Positions 36,403-44,721 of a stretch of 64,000 nt of DNA are shown here, piece by piece. The stretch covers positions 248,001 through 312,000 of the forward strand of contig NZ_JAGWDK010000004.1 of assembly GCF_018398875.1 (NCBI RefSeq). The letters are read 5' to 3'. Below the pieces are notes generated by a model, which was not told the DNA's origin, did not search any database, and saw only the letters and a program-made list of their open reading frames with translations. Every line of letters begins with the position of its first letter. Within the stretch, counting starts at the first letter, position 1. The DNA is from Bradyrhizobium sp. sGM-13. GTDB taxonomy: Bacteria > Pseudomonadota > Alphaproteobacteria > Rhizobiales > Xanthobacteraceae. The position numbers and the translations under genes are program-made.

Positions 36403-38253
36403 CTAGCCCGTCGCTTCGTCGAATTCCGAACTGGCCTCCAGCCAATCTTCCTCGGCCCGCCGCAGCGCGCTTTCGGCACCGGCGCGCGCCTTGCTGAGCT
36501 GGGCGGCCTGCTTGGGATCGCGCGTGAACAGATCCGGCAAGGCAAGCGCGGTGTCGATCTTGGCGATGATGCCGCTGATGCGCTCGATTTCGGCCTCGGC
36601 TTCGACGATCCGCTGCTTCAGCGGTGATCGCCTTTCGCTCCTGGCGCGCTCGGGCTTCACGCTTTCCTTGACACGCTCGCGCTTATCCCCGATCGACAAC
36701 ACCATTCGCCTGTAATCGTCGAGGTCGCCGTCGTAGGTAGTTACCGTCTTGTTGGCGACAACCCACAATTGATCGGCGCAGGCTTCGATCAAATAGCGGT
36801 CGTGCGAGACCATGATGACGGCGCCTGGGAAATCGTTGATCGCTTCGGCCAGCGCCGCGCGGCTGTCGATGTCGAGATGATTGGTCGGCTCGTCGAGGAT
36901 AATCATGTTCGGGCCGAAGAAGGTGGCGAGCCCGAGCAGCAGCCGCGCTTTCTCGCCGCCCGAAAGGCTCTTCACCAGGGTGTCGCCGGCTTTGCCGGAA
37001 AATCCGATCGCGCCGGTGCGGCCGCGCACCTTGGTTTCCGGCGCATCGGGCATCAGCCTGCGGACATGATCGTAGGGCGAGGCATCGAGATTGAGCTCGT
37101 CGACCTGATGCTGCGCGAAATAGCCGACCGAGAGCTTTTCCGCCCGTGTGATCCGGCCGGAGAAGGGTTGCAGCTTGCCTGCCAATAGCTTGACGAGCGT
37201 CGATTTGCCGTTGCCGTTGGAGCCGAGCAGGGCGATGCGGTCGTCAGTGTCGACGCGCAGCGTGACGCGGTTGAGCACCGGCTTTTTCGGGTCGTAGCCG
37301 ACCGAGATGTCGTCGACGGCGATGATCGGCGGCGACAGCATCTTCTCCGGCGTCGGGAACGTGATTTCACGCACATCCTGCGTCACCAACGCGGTAACCG
37401 GCTTCATCCGTTCCAGCATCTTGACGCGGGATTGCGCCTGTCGGGCTTTCGAGGCTTTTGCCTTGAAGCGATCGACGAAGGCCTGCAGCCGCTTGCGCTC
37501 GTCGGCCTGGCGCTTGGCGTGCTTGGCGTCCAGCATCTCGCGCATGGCGCGCTGTTCCTCGAAGGAGGAATAGGTCCCCTTGTAGAGGGTCAGCTTGCCG
37601 CGATCGAGGTGCAGGATCTGGTCGACCGAGGTGTCGAGCAGGTCACGGTCGTGGCTGATGACGATGACGGTGCGTGGATAGTTCGCAAGATGGTCTTCCA
37701 GCCACAGCGTGCCTTCGAGGTCGAGATAGTTGGTCGGTTCGTCCAGCAGCAGCAAATCCGGCGCCGCGAACAGCGTCGCCGCCAGCGCCACCCGCATGCG
37801 CCAGCCCCCGGAGAATTCCGAGCACGGCCGCGCCTGGTCCGCGGCGGAAAATCCGAGGCCGCTCAGGATTGCCGCGGCGCGCGACGGCGCGGAGTGCGCG
37901 TCGATGTCGACCAGCCGGGTCTGAATTTCGGCGATGCGGTGCGGATCGGTGGCGGTTTCGGCCTCACGCAGCAGCGCATCGCGCTCCAGATCGGCCTTCA
38001 GTACGACATTGATGAGACTCTCCGGGCCGTCCGGCGCCTCCTGCGCGAGGCTGCCGACGCGCCAGCGCGGCGGTAGCTTAATGCTGCCGGATTCGGTCGG
38101 CAGGTCGCCCCGGATCGCATGAAATAGCGTCGATTTGCCGACGCCGTTGCGCCCGACGAAGCCGACGCGAGCACCCGGCACGATCTGCACCGTGCTGTTG
38201 TCGATCAGGAGCCGCCCGGCAATCCGGATCGAAATGTCTGTGATGGAAAGCAT
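36403..38253 (-). CDS. ABC-F family ATPase
   Basis: Cytoplasmic twin-ABC protein without membrane domain; the family acts on ribosomes. 616 residues with two nucleotide-binding domains: Walker A GRNGVGKST and GSNGNGKST, signatures SGGWRMR and LSGGEKARLLLG, Walker B LLLDEPTNYLD and IILDEPTNHLD. The inter-domain linker is rich in Lys/Arg (ABC-F hallmark) and the C-terminus (about 530-610) is a coiled coil as in Uup/YheS. Whether it is closer to Uup or YheS cannot be decided by eye. Confidence 0.93.
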   Translation of the reverse strand: MLSITDISIRIAGRLLIDNSTVQIVPGARVGFVGRNGVGKSTLFHAIRGDLPTESGSIKLPPRWRVGSLAQEAPDGPESLINVVLKADLERDALLREAETATDPHRIAEIQTRLVDIDAHSAPSRAAAILSGLGFSAADQARPCSEFSGGWRMRVALAATLFAAPDLLLLDEPTNYLDLEGTLWLEDHLANYPRTVIVISHDRDLLDTSVDQILHLDRGKLTLYKGTYSSFEEQRAMREMLDAKHAKRQADERKRLQAFVDRFKAKASKARQAQSRVKMLERMKPVTALVTQDVREITFPTPEKMLSPPIIAVDDISVGYDPKKPVLNRVTLRVDTDDRIALLGSNGNGKSTLVKLLAGKLQPFSGRITRAEKLSVGYFAQHQVDELNLDASPYDHVRRLMPDAPETKVRGRTGAIGFSGKAGDTLVKSLSGGEKARLLLGLATFFGPNMIILDEPTNHLDIDSRAALAEAINDFPGAVIMVSHDRYLIEACADQLWVVANKTVTTYDGDLDDYRRMVLSIGDKRERVKESVKPERARSERRSPLKQRIVEAEAEIERISGIIAKIDTALALPDLFTRDPKQAAQLSKARAGAESALRRAEEDWLEASSEFDEATG

Positions 38254-38322
38254 GCGGCGTTGTCACCGGAGCCGGTGCCAAACGCAACTCATTTATCGGT
38301 AAAATCAGTTGCTCAGCGGCCC

Positions 38323-38496
38323 TCAATGCAACTCGTTGTCGCGGCGGCGCAGCTCGTCGACGAGTTCTCGTAGACGCGGTGGCAGTTCAGTTTCGGGGCG
38401 CAAGTTTTGCTGAAGCCGTTCGCCGATGGCGTCGCAGATCGATACCCATGTCTTATGATCGAGTTGTTCGAAATCTCTAATGATTCGGCCATCCAT
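38323..38496 (-). CDS. Small hypothetical protein
   Basis: 57 residues from the ATG at 38496 (a GTG at 38520 is an alternative). Soluble, charged and helical: MDGRIIRDFEQLDHKTWVSI, then LPPRLRELVDELRRRDNELH. GAAGAGA lies just upstream. It stands alone between the ABC-F gene and a terminator. No family recognised with certainty. Confidence 0.5.
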   Translation of the reverse strand: MDGRIIRDFEQLDHKTWVSICDAIGERLQQNLRPETELPPRLRELVDELRRRDNELH

Positions 38497-38649
38497 CGGC
38501 GATCTCTTCGCGAGTTCCACGTCGTGGCGCTCGCAAGCCTTGAGTGAAACAATGATGAAGGATCAAGTCACAACCGCGAAATTTGTTTCCCGTGCAGAGC
38601 CCCATGCGTTCGCGTGCAAGTGGTCGAATCACGCTGTTCGCTTCCGCAC

Positions 38650-38675
38650 AAAAAAGCCCCGGCGGCGGCCGGGGC
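38650..38675 (-). terminator. Rho-independent terminator
   Basis: On the minus strand GCCCCGGC-CGCC-GCCGGGGC followed by six T. It lies 27 bases after the stop of the gene ending at 38703. Classic form. Confidence 0.9.
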
Positions 38676-38702
38676 GTCAGTCAGGGAGAAGCTCAAATCA
38701 GC

Positions 38703-38981
38703 TCAGTAGCAGCGGTTCACCAGCCGCCAGCGTGGGCCCCAGGGGGTCGGAACCAGACGCCGCACATAACAGCCGCCATAGCCACCGAAGTAGGCCGGGC
38801 CGCCAATGACGACGCGCGGGCCCCAGCCCCAGCCGTGATGCCGATGATGCCAGCCGTGATGATGGTGATGATGATGGTGCCAGCCGTGACGCCAGCCGCC
38901 GGCCGAGGCCGATGTCGGCGCCAGCGCAGCCGCGCCCAGCGAAGCCGCGGCCACTGCAACGAGCGAGAGTTTGCGTAACAT
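38703..38981 (-). CDS. Small secreted His/Trp/Gly-rich protein
   Basis: 92 residues. The signal peptide MLRKLSLVAVAAASLGAAALAPTSASA is followed by a stretch with a run of eight His and further HHRHHG, then WGWGPRVVIGGPAYFGGYGG and a Cys-bearing tail. GAGGAGACGATC precedes the ATG. The His cluster suggests binding of divalent metal in the periplasm, though no function is established. Its own terminator follows. Confidence 0.75.
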   Translation of the reverse strand: MLRKLSLVAVAAASLGAAALAPTSASAGGWRHGWHHHHHHHHGWHHRHHGWGWGPRVVIGGPAYFGGYGGCYVRRLVPTPWGPRWRLVNRCY

Positions 38982-39235
38982 GATCGTCTCCTCAAGGTTC
39001 AGGCGCGAAAATGCGCGCCATCGGTGAGATCGCCTCCCGTAACGCCCCGGGCCTCGCGGATGCGCGCCCGGTGTCCGATCGTCGGAAAATCTACGGCAGC
39101 GAAGCTGAATGGCGGCGTGACGCAAGTTACAGAGTGGGTTCACCTCCATGAAATTGCGGCAATCTTCGCCCCTACAGAGTGACGTGCCGCACGAAAAGGC
39201 GCCCAAAATGGGAGGCAGGCGCGTCACCGGGCCGC

Positions 39236-39264
39236 TTGCCGTCGCGAGGTAGCGCCGATATAAG
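39236..39264 (+). promoter_or_regulatory. Predicted ndk promoter
   Basis: TTGCCG (39236-39241), a 17-nt spacer and TATAAG (39259-39264), giving a leader of about 40 nt before the ndk ATG. Confidence 0.6.
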
Positions 39265-39308
39265 CCCCCGCAACTCTCCAATCAGCGTGTTTTGCAAGGA
39301 CGTAAACA

Positions 39309-39731
39309 ATGGCGATTGAACGCACTTTCTCGATCATCAAGCCGGACGCGACCGCGCGCAATCTGACCGGCGCCGTCAACGCGTTGATCGAGAAGGCCGG
39401 CTTGCGGATCGTCGCCCAGAAGCGCATTCGCATGACCCGCGAACAGGCGGAAACCTTCTATGCCGTTCACAAGGCGCGTCCATTCTTCGGCGAGCTGGTC
39501 GACTTCATGACCTCCGGCCCGGTCGTCGTGCAGGTGCTGGAAGGCGAGGGCGCTATCGCCAAATACCGCGACGTCATGGGGGCCACCGATCCGTCGAAGG
39601 CGGCGGAGGGTACGATCCGCAAGGTCCATGCGAAGTCGATCGGCGAGAACTCGGTGCATGGTTCGGACGCGCCGGAGACCGCCGCGATCGAAATCGCGCA
39701 GTTCTTTTCCGGTAACGAAATCGTCGGCTAA
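39309..39731 (+). CDS. ndk: Nucleoside diphosphate kinase
   Basis: Exchanges the terminal phosphate among nucleoside di- and triphosphates. The 140-residue product has [11 protein letters not shown] at the N-terminus, [14 protein letters not shown], and the active-site His in [13 protein letters not shown]. Length is standard. CAAGGACGTAAACA precedes the ATG. Confidence 0.98.
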   Translation: MAIERTFSIIKPDATARNLTGAVNALIEKAGLRIVAQKRIRMTREQAETFYAVHKARPFFGELVDFMTSGPVVVQVLEGEGAIAKYRDVMGATDPSKAAEGTIRKVHAKSIGENSVHGSDAPETAAIEIAQFFSGNEIVG

Positions 39732-39793
39732 TCGATTGGAAGAGCGGTCGCAATAGCCGCGCGCAACGGCTGAAGAGGCCTGGGGGAAACGCT

Positions 39794-40630
39794 GTGAACT
39801 GCCTCTTGCAAATCTTCGATCCTGCGACGATTTCTGCGTTCTTCACCCAGTTCCACGCCGAGATGCAGACACCGGCCTTCTGGGTCGCGCTCGGCAAGAT
39901 CATGTGGATCAACATCCTGCTGTCGGGTGACAACGCGCTTGTCATCGCGATGGCCTGCCGCAGCTTGCCGCCGCGCCAGAAGTTCTGGGGCATGATTCTC
40001 GGCGCCGGCGTTGCCGTGCTGCTGCGCATTATCTTCACCGGCATCGTCGTGACGCTGATGGGGCTGCCATTCCTCAAGCTGGTCGGCGGCCTGGTCCTGC
40101 TCTTCATCGCGGCGAAGCTTCTGGTGCCTGAACACGAGGACGAGGGCGACGTCGACGCGGCTGCGCATCTATGGGCAGCGGTGCAGATCGTGGCGATTGC
40201 CGACATCGTCATGAGCCTCGACAATGTCATCGCGGTCGCTGCGGCCGCCAATGAGAGCATCCCGCTGCTCGTCATCGGGCTTGCCATCAGCGTTCCCCTG
40301 ATCGTCGCAGGCGCTGCGCTGATCATGGCGTTGCTGACGCGTCTTCCAGCGCTGGTGTGGGCCGGCGCAGGCTTGCTGGGCTGGGTCGCGGGTGAGGTGA
40401 TGGCAACCGACCCGGCGCTGCAACCGTCTCTGCACGCATTCTTCAACGGTCCGGTCGGTGTCGGCCTCGATGGGGTCCTCAAATCGATCGGCATGGCGCC
40501 GCAGTTCGTCAATGGCGGCCATGGCGGCGAGGTGATCCTTGGACTCATCGGCATCGCCGTGGTGCTTTTGGTGGGCTCGGTCTGGCGCAAGCGCAGGCTG
40601 CAGGGCGCGGAGCACTCGGCCACGGCATAA
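39794..40630 (+). CDS. TerC/YjbE family membrane protein
   Basis: 278 residues from a GTG with TGGGGGAAAC upstream. About seven or eight hydrophobic helices; the two paired acidic motifs of the TerC fold are ILLSGDNALVIAM (about 41-53) and IVMSLDNVIAVAA (about 136-148). Family members export manganese or calcium or protect against metal/tellurite stress. Here the neighbours (ndk, ligase) say nothing on substrate. Confidence 0.88.
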   Translation: MNCLLQIFDPATISAFFTQFHAEMQTPAFWVALGKIMWINILLSGDNALVIAMACRSLPPRQKFWGMILGAGVAVLLRIIFTGIVVTLMGLPFLKLVGGLVLLFIAAKLLVPEHEDEGDVDAAAHLWAAVQIVAIADIVMSLDNVIAVAAAANESIPLLVIGLAISVPLIVAGAALIMALLTRLPALVWAGAGLLGWVAGEVMATDPALQPSLHAFFNGPVGVGLDGVLKSIGMAPQFVNGGHGGEVILGLIGIAVVLLVGSVWRKRRLQGAEHSATA

Positions 40631-40737
40631 GGCGACGATCTGCGATCTCGCGGCGCACGTTGCGCCGCGGCGGCTTCTCGTCCGATAGGTCATTTGCACA
40701 GTTCCAGCTCATGATGACGCCGTCGAGGTCGCGCTGG

Positions 40738-40920
40738 TTATGGCTTAGGAATTTCATCTCCCTGCCATTGCCGTACCGCCTCGTTGACCTTGTCACGATC
40801 GCGCCGCTCGTCCGGCGCGAGCCGCATGATGGGCTCGTGGATCGCAGCCGGGATTGTGAGCTTGCTGTCAGACGGTTTCTCGACCCACTCCCACCATTGA
40901 TCGAACGCGTCCTTGGGCAT
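40738..40920 (-). CDS. Small protein coupled to the DNA ligase gene
   Basis: 60 residues starting MPKDAFDQWWEWVEKPSDSK. Soluble and acidic/basic mixed; no family name known to me. Its ATG overlaps the ligase stop (TGATG) and GAGGACC lies within the end of the ligase gene, so it is translated by coupling. The tight link suggests a function with the ligase, perhaps in double-strand-break joining, but that is inference. Confidence 0.7.
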   Translation of the reverse strand: MPKDAFDQWWEWVEKPSDSKLTIPAAIHEPIMRLAPDERRDRDKVNEAVRQWQGDEIPKP

Positions 40921-41855
40921 CACAGGTCCTCGCGCAGGCCCTTGAAGAATGGATGCCGGACTTTGCCCTCGGCCGATTTGGCTCGGTATTCGATCTCCAC
41001 CAGCAGTTCCGGTTCTACCCAGATGCCCTTGTGCGCGATCCTCTTGGTGTAGGGCTGGCGCTCGCGGATCAGCGGCGTCAGACGCTTGCGCAATTCGCCG
41101 GCCGACGTCTTGTCGAACCCGCGGTCGCACTTGCCGGCATAAATCAGGTCGCTACCGGTGCGGCGGCCGAGATAGATGCCGTCCCAGTCATTGCCGTCTA
41201 GTGCAAAGCCCGCGATGGTCAGCGTCTCGCGTTGCGCGCAGGTCTTCTTGACCCAATCCCTGATGCGGCCGGAGAGATAGCGGCTGTCGCGCACCTTGGA
41301 GACGACGCCTTCGAGCCCGACTTTGCAGGCGTGCGCGTACATCTCGCTGCCGTCGATCTCAAAACTTTCGCTGAACTGGACGTCGGTGCCGTCGATGGTC
41401 TTTCTCAGCAGCGCCTTGCGCTCGTGCAGCGGCAGCGTCCGCAGATCGTAACCGTTCAGATAAAGCAGGTCGAAGGCAACCAGCACGATCCGGTTGGATT
41501 TGCCCTTCAGTTCGTTCTGTAGCACGGAGAAGTCGGTCGTGCCGTCTTTGGAGGGAACGACGACCTCGCCGTCGATGATCGCGCTGCCGGCGGCGATATG
41601 CCAGGCGTCGCTGGCGATCTTGCGCAATCGCCGGGTCCAGTCGTTGCCGCGGCGGGTGAAAATTTTGACGGTGCCGTTGGCGAGATGGACCTGTACCCTG
41701 TAACCGTCGAACTTGATCTCGTGAATCCAGCGATCGCCGCTCGGCACTCTCTCGATCAAAGCGGCTAGCGCGGGTTCGATGAAACCCGGATAGGGCGCCT
41801 TGGTCCCCGCCGCCGGCTTCTTACGCTGAAACGCCACAACAAAACTCCACGCCAC
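40920..41855 (-). CDS. Stand-alone ATP-dependent DNA ligase (LigC/LigD ligase-domain type)
   Basis: Seals nicks using ATP; family members act in non-homologous end joining. The 311-residue product carries the nucleotidyltransferase motifs: EIKFDGYRVQ with the adenylated Lys, IIDGEVVVPSKDG, VAFDLLYLNG, LEGVVSKVRDSRY, DWVKKT, and then the OB-fold domain (YAGKCDRGF). It has no polymerase or phosphoesterase domain of LigD, and no Ku gene is in the window. A GTG at 41834 is an alternative start. Confidence 0.9.
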   Translation of the reverse strand: MAWSFVVAFQRKKPAAGTKAPYPGFIEPALAALIERVPSGDRWIHEIKFDGYRVQVHLANGTVKIFTRRGNDWTRRLRKIASDAWHIAAGSAIIDGEVVVPSKDGTTDFSVLQNELKGKSNRIVLVAFDLLYLNGYDLRTLPLHERKALLRKTIDGTDVQFSESFEIDGSEMYAHACKVGLEGVVSKVRDSRYLSGRIRDWVKKTCAQRETLTIAGFALDGNDWDGIYLGRRTGSDLIYAGKCDRGFDKTSAGELRKRLTPLIRERQPYTKRIAHKGIWVEPELLVEIEYRAKSAEGKVRHPFFKGLREDL

Positions 41856-41941
41856 AACGCGTTCAAATCGATCTAGACCCGTTGGTTCATTCCAAATTGC
41901 TACTTTTTCCTTCTAGTTCCAGAGCCGCAACAAATCTCATT

Positions 41942-42034
41942 GGCAATAAACGGAAAACTATCTGCGTGGGCAGGCAGCTGAAAAAGCTGCGCGTCGATGC
42001 GGAGCATTTCGCGTCGAAGCGACGCGCGTATTGA
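41942..42034 (+). pseudogene. Remnant of a family A micro-gene
   Basis: GGCAATAAACGG (41942-41953) is followed by a stretch that in one frame reads QLKKLRVDAEHF and then decays into a stop. The same 12-mer and the same coding stretch recur at 43144-43220, and the coding part matches residues 6-17 of the intact copy at 45360. So this is the 5' end of a duplicated family A gene. Confidence 0.6.
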
Positions 42035-42135
42035 CGTCCGCCGTCATTTGGAAGCTTGAGCAGCAAAAGAATGCGCTTCGTCCGGAACGGCGGGACTGGC
42101 AGATGAATTGCGCAAGAACCAAAGTCTCGGTTCCC

Positions 42136-42161
42136 GGAACCTTCTCGTTCCTTCGTCTGTT
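42136..42161 (+). promoter_or_regulatory. Near-consensus EcfG-type promoter
   Basis: GGAAC (42136-42140), 17 nt, TGTT (42158-42161), one base off the alphaproteobacterial general-stress sigma consensus GGAAC-N16/17-CGTT. The predicted start leaves about 20 nt before the micro-gene at 42190. Confidence 0.45.
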
Positions 42162-42189
42162 TTATGCAGGTTAGAAGGAGGAGGAGACC

Positions 42190-42273
42190 ATGCCAGTATT
42201 ACTGCTCTGGGCCGTCCCCACCGTCATCGTAGTCGGTGGTCTCGGCTATTATTTTCTTCGTGTAGTCCAGTAG
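42190..42273 (+). CDS. 27-residue single-pass membrane protein
   Basis: The whole product is one hydrophobic helix (MPVLLLWAVPTVIVVGGLGY plus a short YFLRVVQ end). An unusually strong purine block (GAAGGAGGAGGAGACC) precedes the ATG, and a near-consensus stress promoter lies upstream. I recall similar micro-proteins starting MPVxLLWA in Bradyrhizobium. Role unknown; such peptides often modulate membrane complexes. Confidence 0.65.
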   Translation: MPVLLLWAVPTVIVVGGLGYYFLRVVQ

Positions 42274-42337
42274 TGGATTGCGGCGGCCTGCGCCGGGAAA
42301 CCGGCCGGGCCTTTTCGCTATGTAGGAGGCGTTTCTA

Positions 42338-42577
42338 ATGAAATGCGCTATCGCGGCAATGGCTGTGCTCGCCACGTTTGTCGGGCCGGCTCTAGCAGAT
42401 CCATGGAAAGACGAGAGCGGTAATGGCCGCTGGAGGCATGATCGTGGCGCTTACCGCGCCTACAATTACGACCGCGATTACAAGCAGGAGTTCTACCGAG
42501 GTCCCTGCAAGATCGAGCGCAAGTGGGAGCGCAACGGCGAATACAAAGAAGAAGTGAAGTGCAAGGGCTATCGCTAG
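42338..42577 (+). CDS. Small secreted protein
   Basis: 79 residues. The signal peptide MKCAIAAMAVLATFVGPALA is followed by a Tyr/Arg/Lys-rich mature part (HDRGAYRAYNYDRDYKQEF, then two Cys in GPCKIERKW and VKCKGYR). TAGGAGGCGTTTCTA supports the ATG. Located 64 bases behind the 27-residue membrane protein and possibly co-transcribed. No function known. Confidence 0.7.
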   Translation: MKCAIAAMAVLATFVGPALADPWKDESGNGRWRHDRGAYRAYNYDRDYKQEFYRGPCKIERKWERNGEYKEEVKCKGYR

Positions 42578-42707
42578 ATTAGTTGAACAGGCCCTTTAGG
42601 GTCGTTCTGATTTGTGCCTCGACATTGGGGCGGCTTCAGCCGTGCTGCGCACCCCCTGCTCGTAGACCGCAGCGCGAGAGATCTCACTCTGAATCAGAGG
42701 CGGTCAG

Positions 42708-42980
42708 TTAAGGGCCACGGTTCTCCCGCGCGTAAAGGTCTTTCGTTGCCTGTTCGGTCATCTGTTTTTCACCGCGAGTCCTGCGTCTGTTGCGCATGAT
42801 GCCGTAGGCCAGCACCAGACCAAGCACACCCGCACCGATGAACCACAGTGCCACTGGAAGGTGGGAGGCAGTTTCGACGGGCTGTCCTTGTGCCGCGAGT
42901 TCGCCCGGGAAGAGGGCGAGGGCGGTCAGCGTGGCTGCGAGTTTAGCAGTCGTTCGTTCGCCAGATGAAATCGAGAACAT
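42708..42980 (-). CDS. Small membrane protein with signal sequence
   Basis: 90 residues from the ATG at 42980, which has GGAGGATC upstream. Hydrophobic N-terminal segment (KLAATLTALALFPGELAAQ), then one membrane span (LPVALWFIGAGVLGLVLAYGI) and a basic cytoplasmic tail RNRRRTRGEKQMTEQATKDLY. This tail pattern is one I recall from Bradyrhizobium small proteins. Role unknown. Confidence 0.65.
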   Translation of the reverse strand: MFSISSGERTTAKLAATLTALALFPGELAAQGQPVETASHLPVALWFIGAGVLGLVLAYGIMRNRRRTRGEKQMTEQATKDLYARENRGP

Positions 42981-43164
42981 CTCATGATCCTCCGCGTGGA
43001 GAAGGATCAATTTCGGCCAACAGCCAATGTTCCTGAAATCCCGGATTCGATTTCGGAACACGGATCCAATCACCTTGAGCCGATGATCTAGCACTTTGCC
43101 GTTTTTTCCTGACCGGTTTCACGGCCGGACCTAAGCTATACTCGGCAATAAACGGGGAGCCGCC

Positions 43165-43515
43165 ATGCCGGACAGCTGGAAAAGCTGCGCGTCGAGGCGG
43201 AGGATTTGCGCGTTGATCAACAAACTTGCCGGTAATCCACACAAGCGCGAGCTATTCGAAAAGACTGCAGCTCATCTCAACGTGCTCGCCAGCGAGGTCG
43301 AACGCGCGATTGCCGAGAGCGCCCGAGAGGCGAGGCATAAGCAAGGTCTTCGGCGTTTCGCCAAAGCAAGGTCGAGAAAAGCTCTATGGAGATGGGGCAA
43401 GAGCGGACCAGCCCGCTTTGAGTGGATGGCCAGCTCGTTGCGGGGACGGCGAGAGAGTTGGGATGCTTCGATCTTACAGGCCTGGCTACGCCGCCTAGGA
43501 GTCCGGACCTCGTGA
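43165..43515 (+). CDS. Family A micro-gene with compensated frameshift
   Basis: 116 residues. From residue 15 onward (CALINKLAGNPHKRELFE) the protein matches family A (intact copy at 45360). Residues 2-14 do not, but the DNA there in another frame reads QLEKLRVEAED, the family N-terminus. So one base was lost near 43172 and one T gained near 43204, restoring the frame. The C-terminal ~65 residues also differ from the intact copy and look like read-through. SD is weak (GGGGAGCCGCC). It may be a decaying gene that is still open. Confidence 0.45.
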   Translation: MPDSWKSCASRRRICALINKLAGNPHKRELFEKTAAHLNVLASEVERAIAESAREARHKQGLRRFAKARSRKALWRWGKSGPARFEWMASSLRGRRESWDASILQAWLRRLGVRTS

Positions 43516-43617
43516 CCTCAATGGGCCGCTGCTCCGAATCGCTCGGCGTACACAACAGCCTGAGTAGGGACCCGCCTGTTCCAGGTTGATCTGCTCAATC
43601 TAGGGCGTTCTTCCGGC

Positions 43618-43818
43618 TTAGGTTGGCAGTCGCAGTCCTGCCGATGTAAGCCACTCCTGAATGTGTACGGCTGTTTCAGCCTGCCTGGCTCTCCGGATTA
43701 GTCGCTCCCGCGCGAGTCCTGAAGGGGTGCCTCGCGCTTCCTTTCGAAGGCGTTTCGCCTCTTCGGTCAATCGCTCGGCCAGTGATGTCGTTTGTTTGAA
43801 TCGGCGGCGCCGTTGCAT
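43618..43818 (-). CDS. Small basic protein, family C
   Basis: 66 residues, very basic N-terminus (MQRRRRFKQTTSLAERLTEE) followed by a charged helix and the C-terminal RQAETAVHIQEWLTSAGLRL. The intact paralogue at 51710-51913 shares the pattern (LQERLK..A...RE, RLIR.A...E.A..I..WLTS.GL). AAGGAAC precedes the ATG. I recall related short proteins in Bradyrhizobium; function unknown. Confidence 0.65.
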   Translation of the reverse strand: MQRRRRFKQTTSLAERLTEEAKRLRKEARGTPSGLARERLIRRARQAETAVHIQEWLTSAGLRLPT

Positions 43819-43872
43819 GCGCTGTTCCTTTCCTTGCAGCGAAGGCGGGAGCGCAACCGGCGTTCTCGTCAT

Positions 43873-44265
43873 CGATAACTGCCTCGTACCTTGCGGTGAT
43901 GTGCAACAGGTTACGCTTCCTTACCGCCGCTGTCGGTGCACTAGTGCACAATTGGAAAATAGGAATGAGCTTGCCTACAGGCCGTTAGCGGTCTGTGTCG
44001 ACCAGAGCCGCCGGTCGGCACGGTTTCGAGAACGGCCCCAGCTTCCCCCAGACTGGGGCCATCCTCATGGTGCGACATCTCCGCGCTATCGCCGCGCAAC
44101 AGTTTCTCACCCATACCCGCTAGCAGTCGGTGCAAGATCCTTCCATCGCCCTCTTTGCCCGTTGGACTGCCTAACCTGCGGCGGCCATTTTCCGATTGCG
44201 AACGAGCAGCGCAGGAACGAAGTTCATCCTCCCGGTTTGAGTCGGCGCTCGCTGAGGCGCATAAC
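43873..44265. other. Intergenic region without a supported gene
   Basis: About 390 bases. A GGAAT-N16-CGTT sequence at 43962-43986 resembles an EcfG promoter with one -35 mismatch but lies 280 bases before the next plus-strand gene. Nothing else is evident. Confidence 0.3.
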
Positions 44266-44628
44266 ATGAACCCCCCGGATGAAGACGTCGTACTGAGGGC
44301 AACTGAAGATGCCCGGCGCATCCTTGGAGAATACATCGCGCCGGAGTCGCCCTGGGACGCAACGAGTACGATAGAGCGGCTGCTAGCCGTTCTCGATCGA
44401 GATGAGGTTGTGCATGCTCTCGATCGTATGACAAGGCGCCGAACACATCGGCTCGTGGAACGCAACGGCACCAGCGCCCAGGGGGAGAGCGTCGATGCCG
44501 CATTCCATGCTTCCGAGGACGGGGATGAACCGGAAGCCTCATATCTGACGCATGTGGGGACCGCTGGTTCCTGTGGTACGGTGCCGCGCCCTCATTGCTT
44601 GCATTTCGCCGTGGCTGATCAGACTTAA
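44266..44628 (+). CDS. Small conserved hypothetical protein
   Basis: 120 residues from the ATG at 44266. The first ~60 residues look like the real family core: NPPDEDVVLRATEDARRILG, ESPWDATSTIERLLAVLDRDEVVHALDRM. The last half is low in hydrophobic order and may be read-through of a lost stop. TGAGG lies upstream at a long distance. Helical, acidic. No function known. Confidence 0.5.
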   Translation: MNPPDEDVVLRATEDARRILGEYIAPESPWDATSTIERLLAVLDRDEVVHALDRMTRRRTHRLVERNGTSAQGESVDAAFHASEDGDEPEASYLTHVGTAGSCGTVPRPHCLHFAVADQT

Positions 44629-44721
44629 GTTCAGCTCTGAGCTCCTGTAGGAACCGAAACCGATTGCGCGTTCTTAGTCCTGCTTAGCGCCCCAATGGCG
44701 TGTGGCGCGCGGGAGACGGGC

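Noticed and set aside
42614..42799. A 61-codon plus-strand frame behind the secreted protein
   Set aside because: No SD, overlaps the convergent small membrane protein, and its composition is not protein-like.
44692..44718. GGAAC-N14-CGTT (44651-44673) before the response regulator as an EcfG promoter
   Set aside because: The spacer of 14 is too short compared with the 16-17 required.
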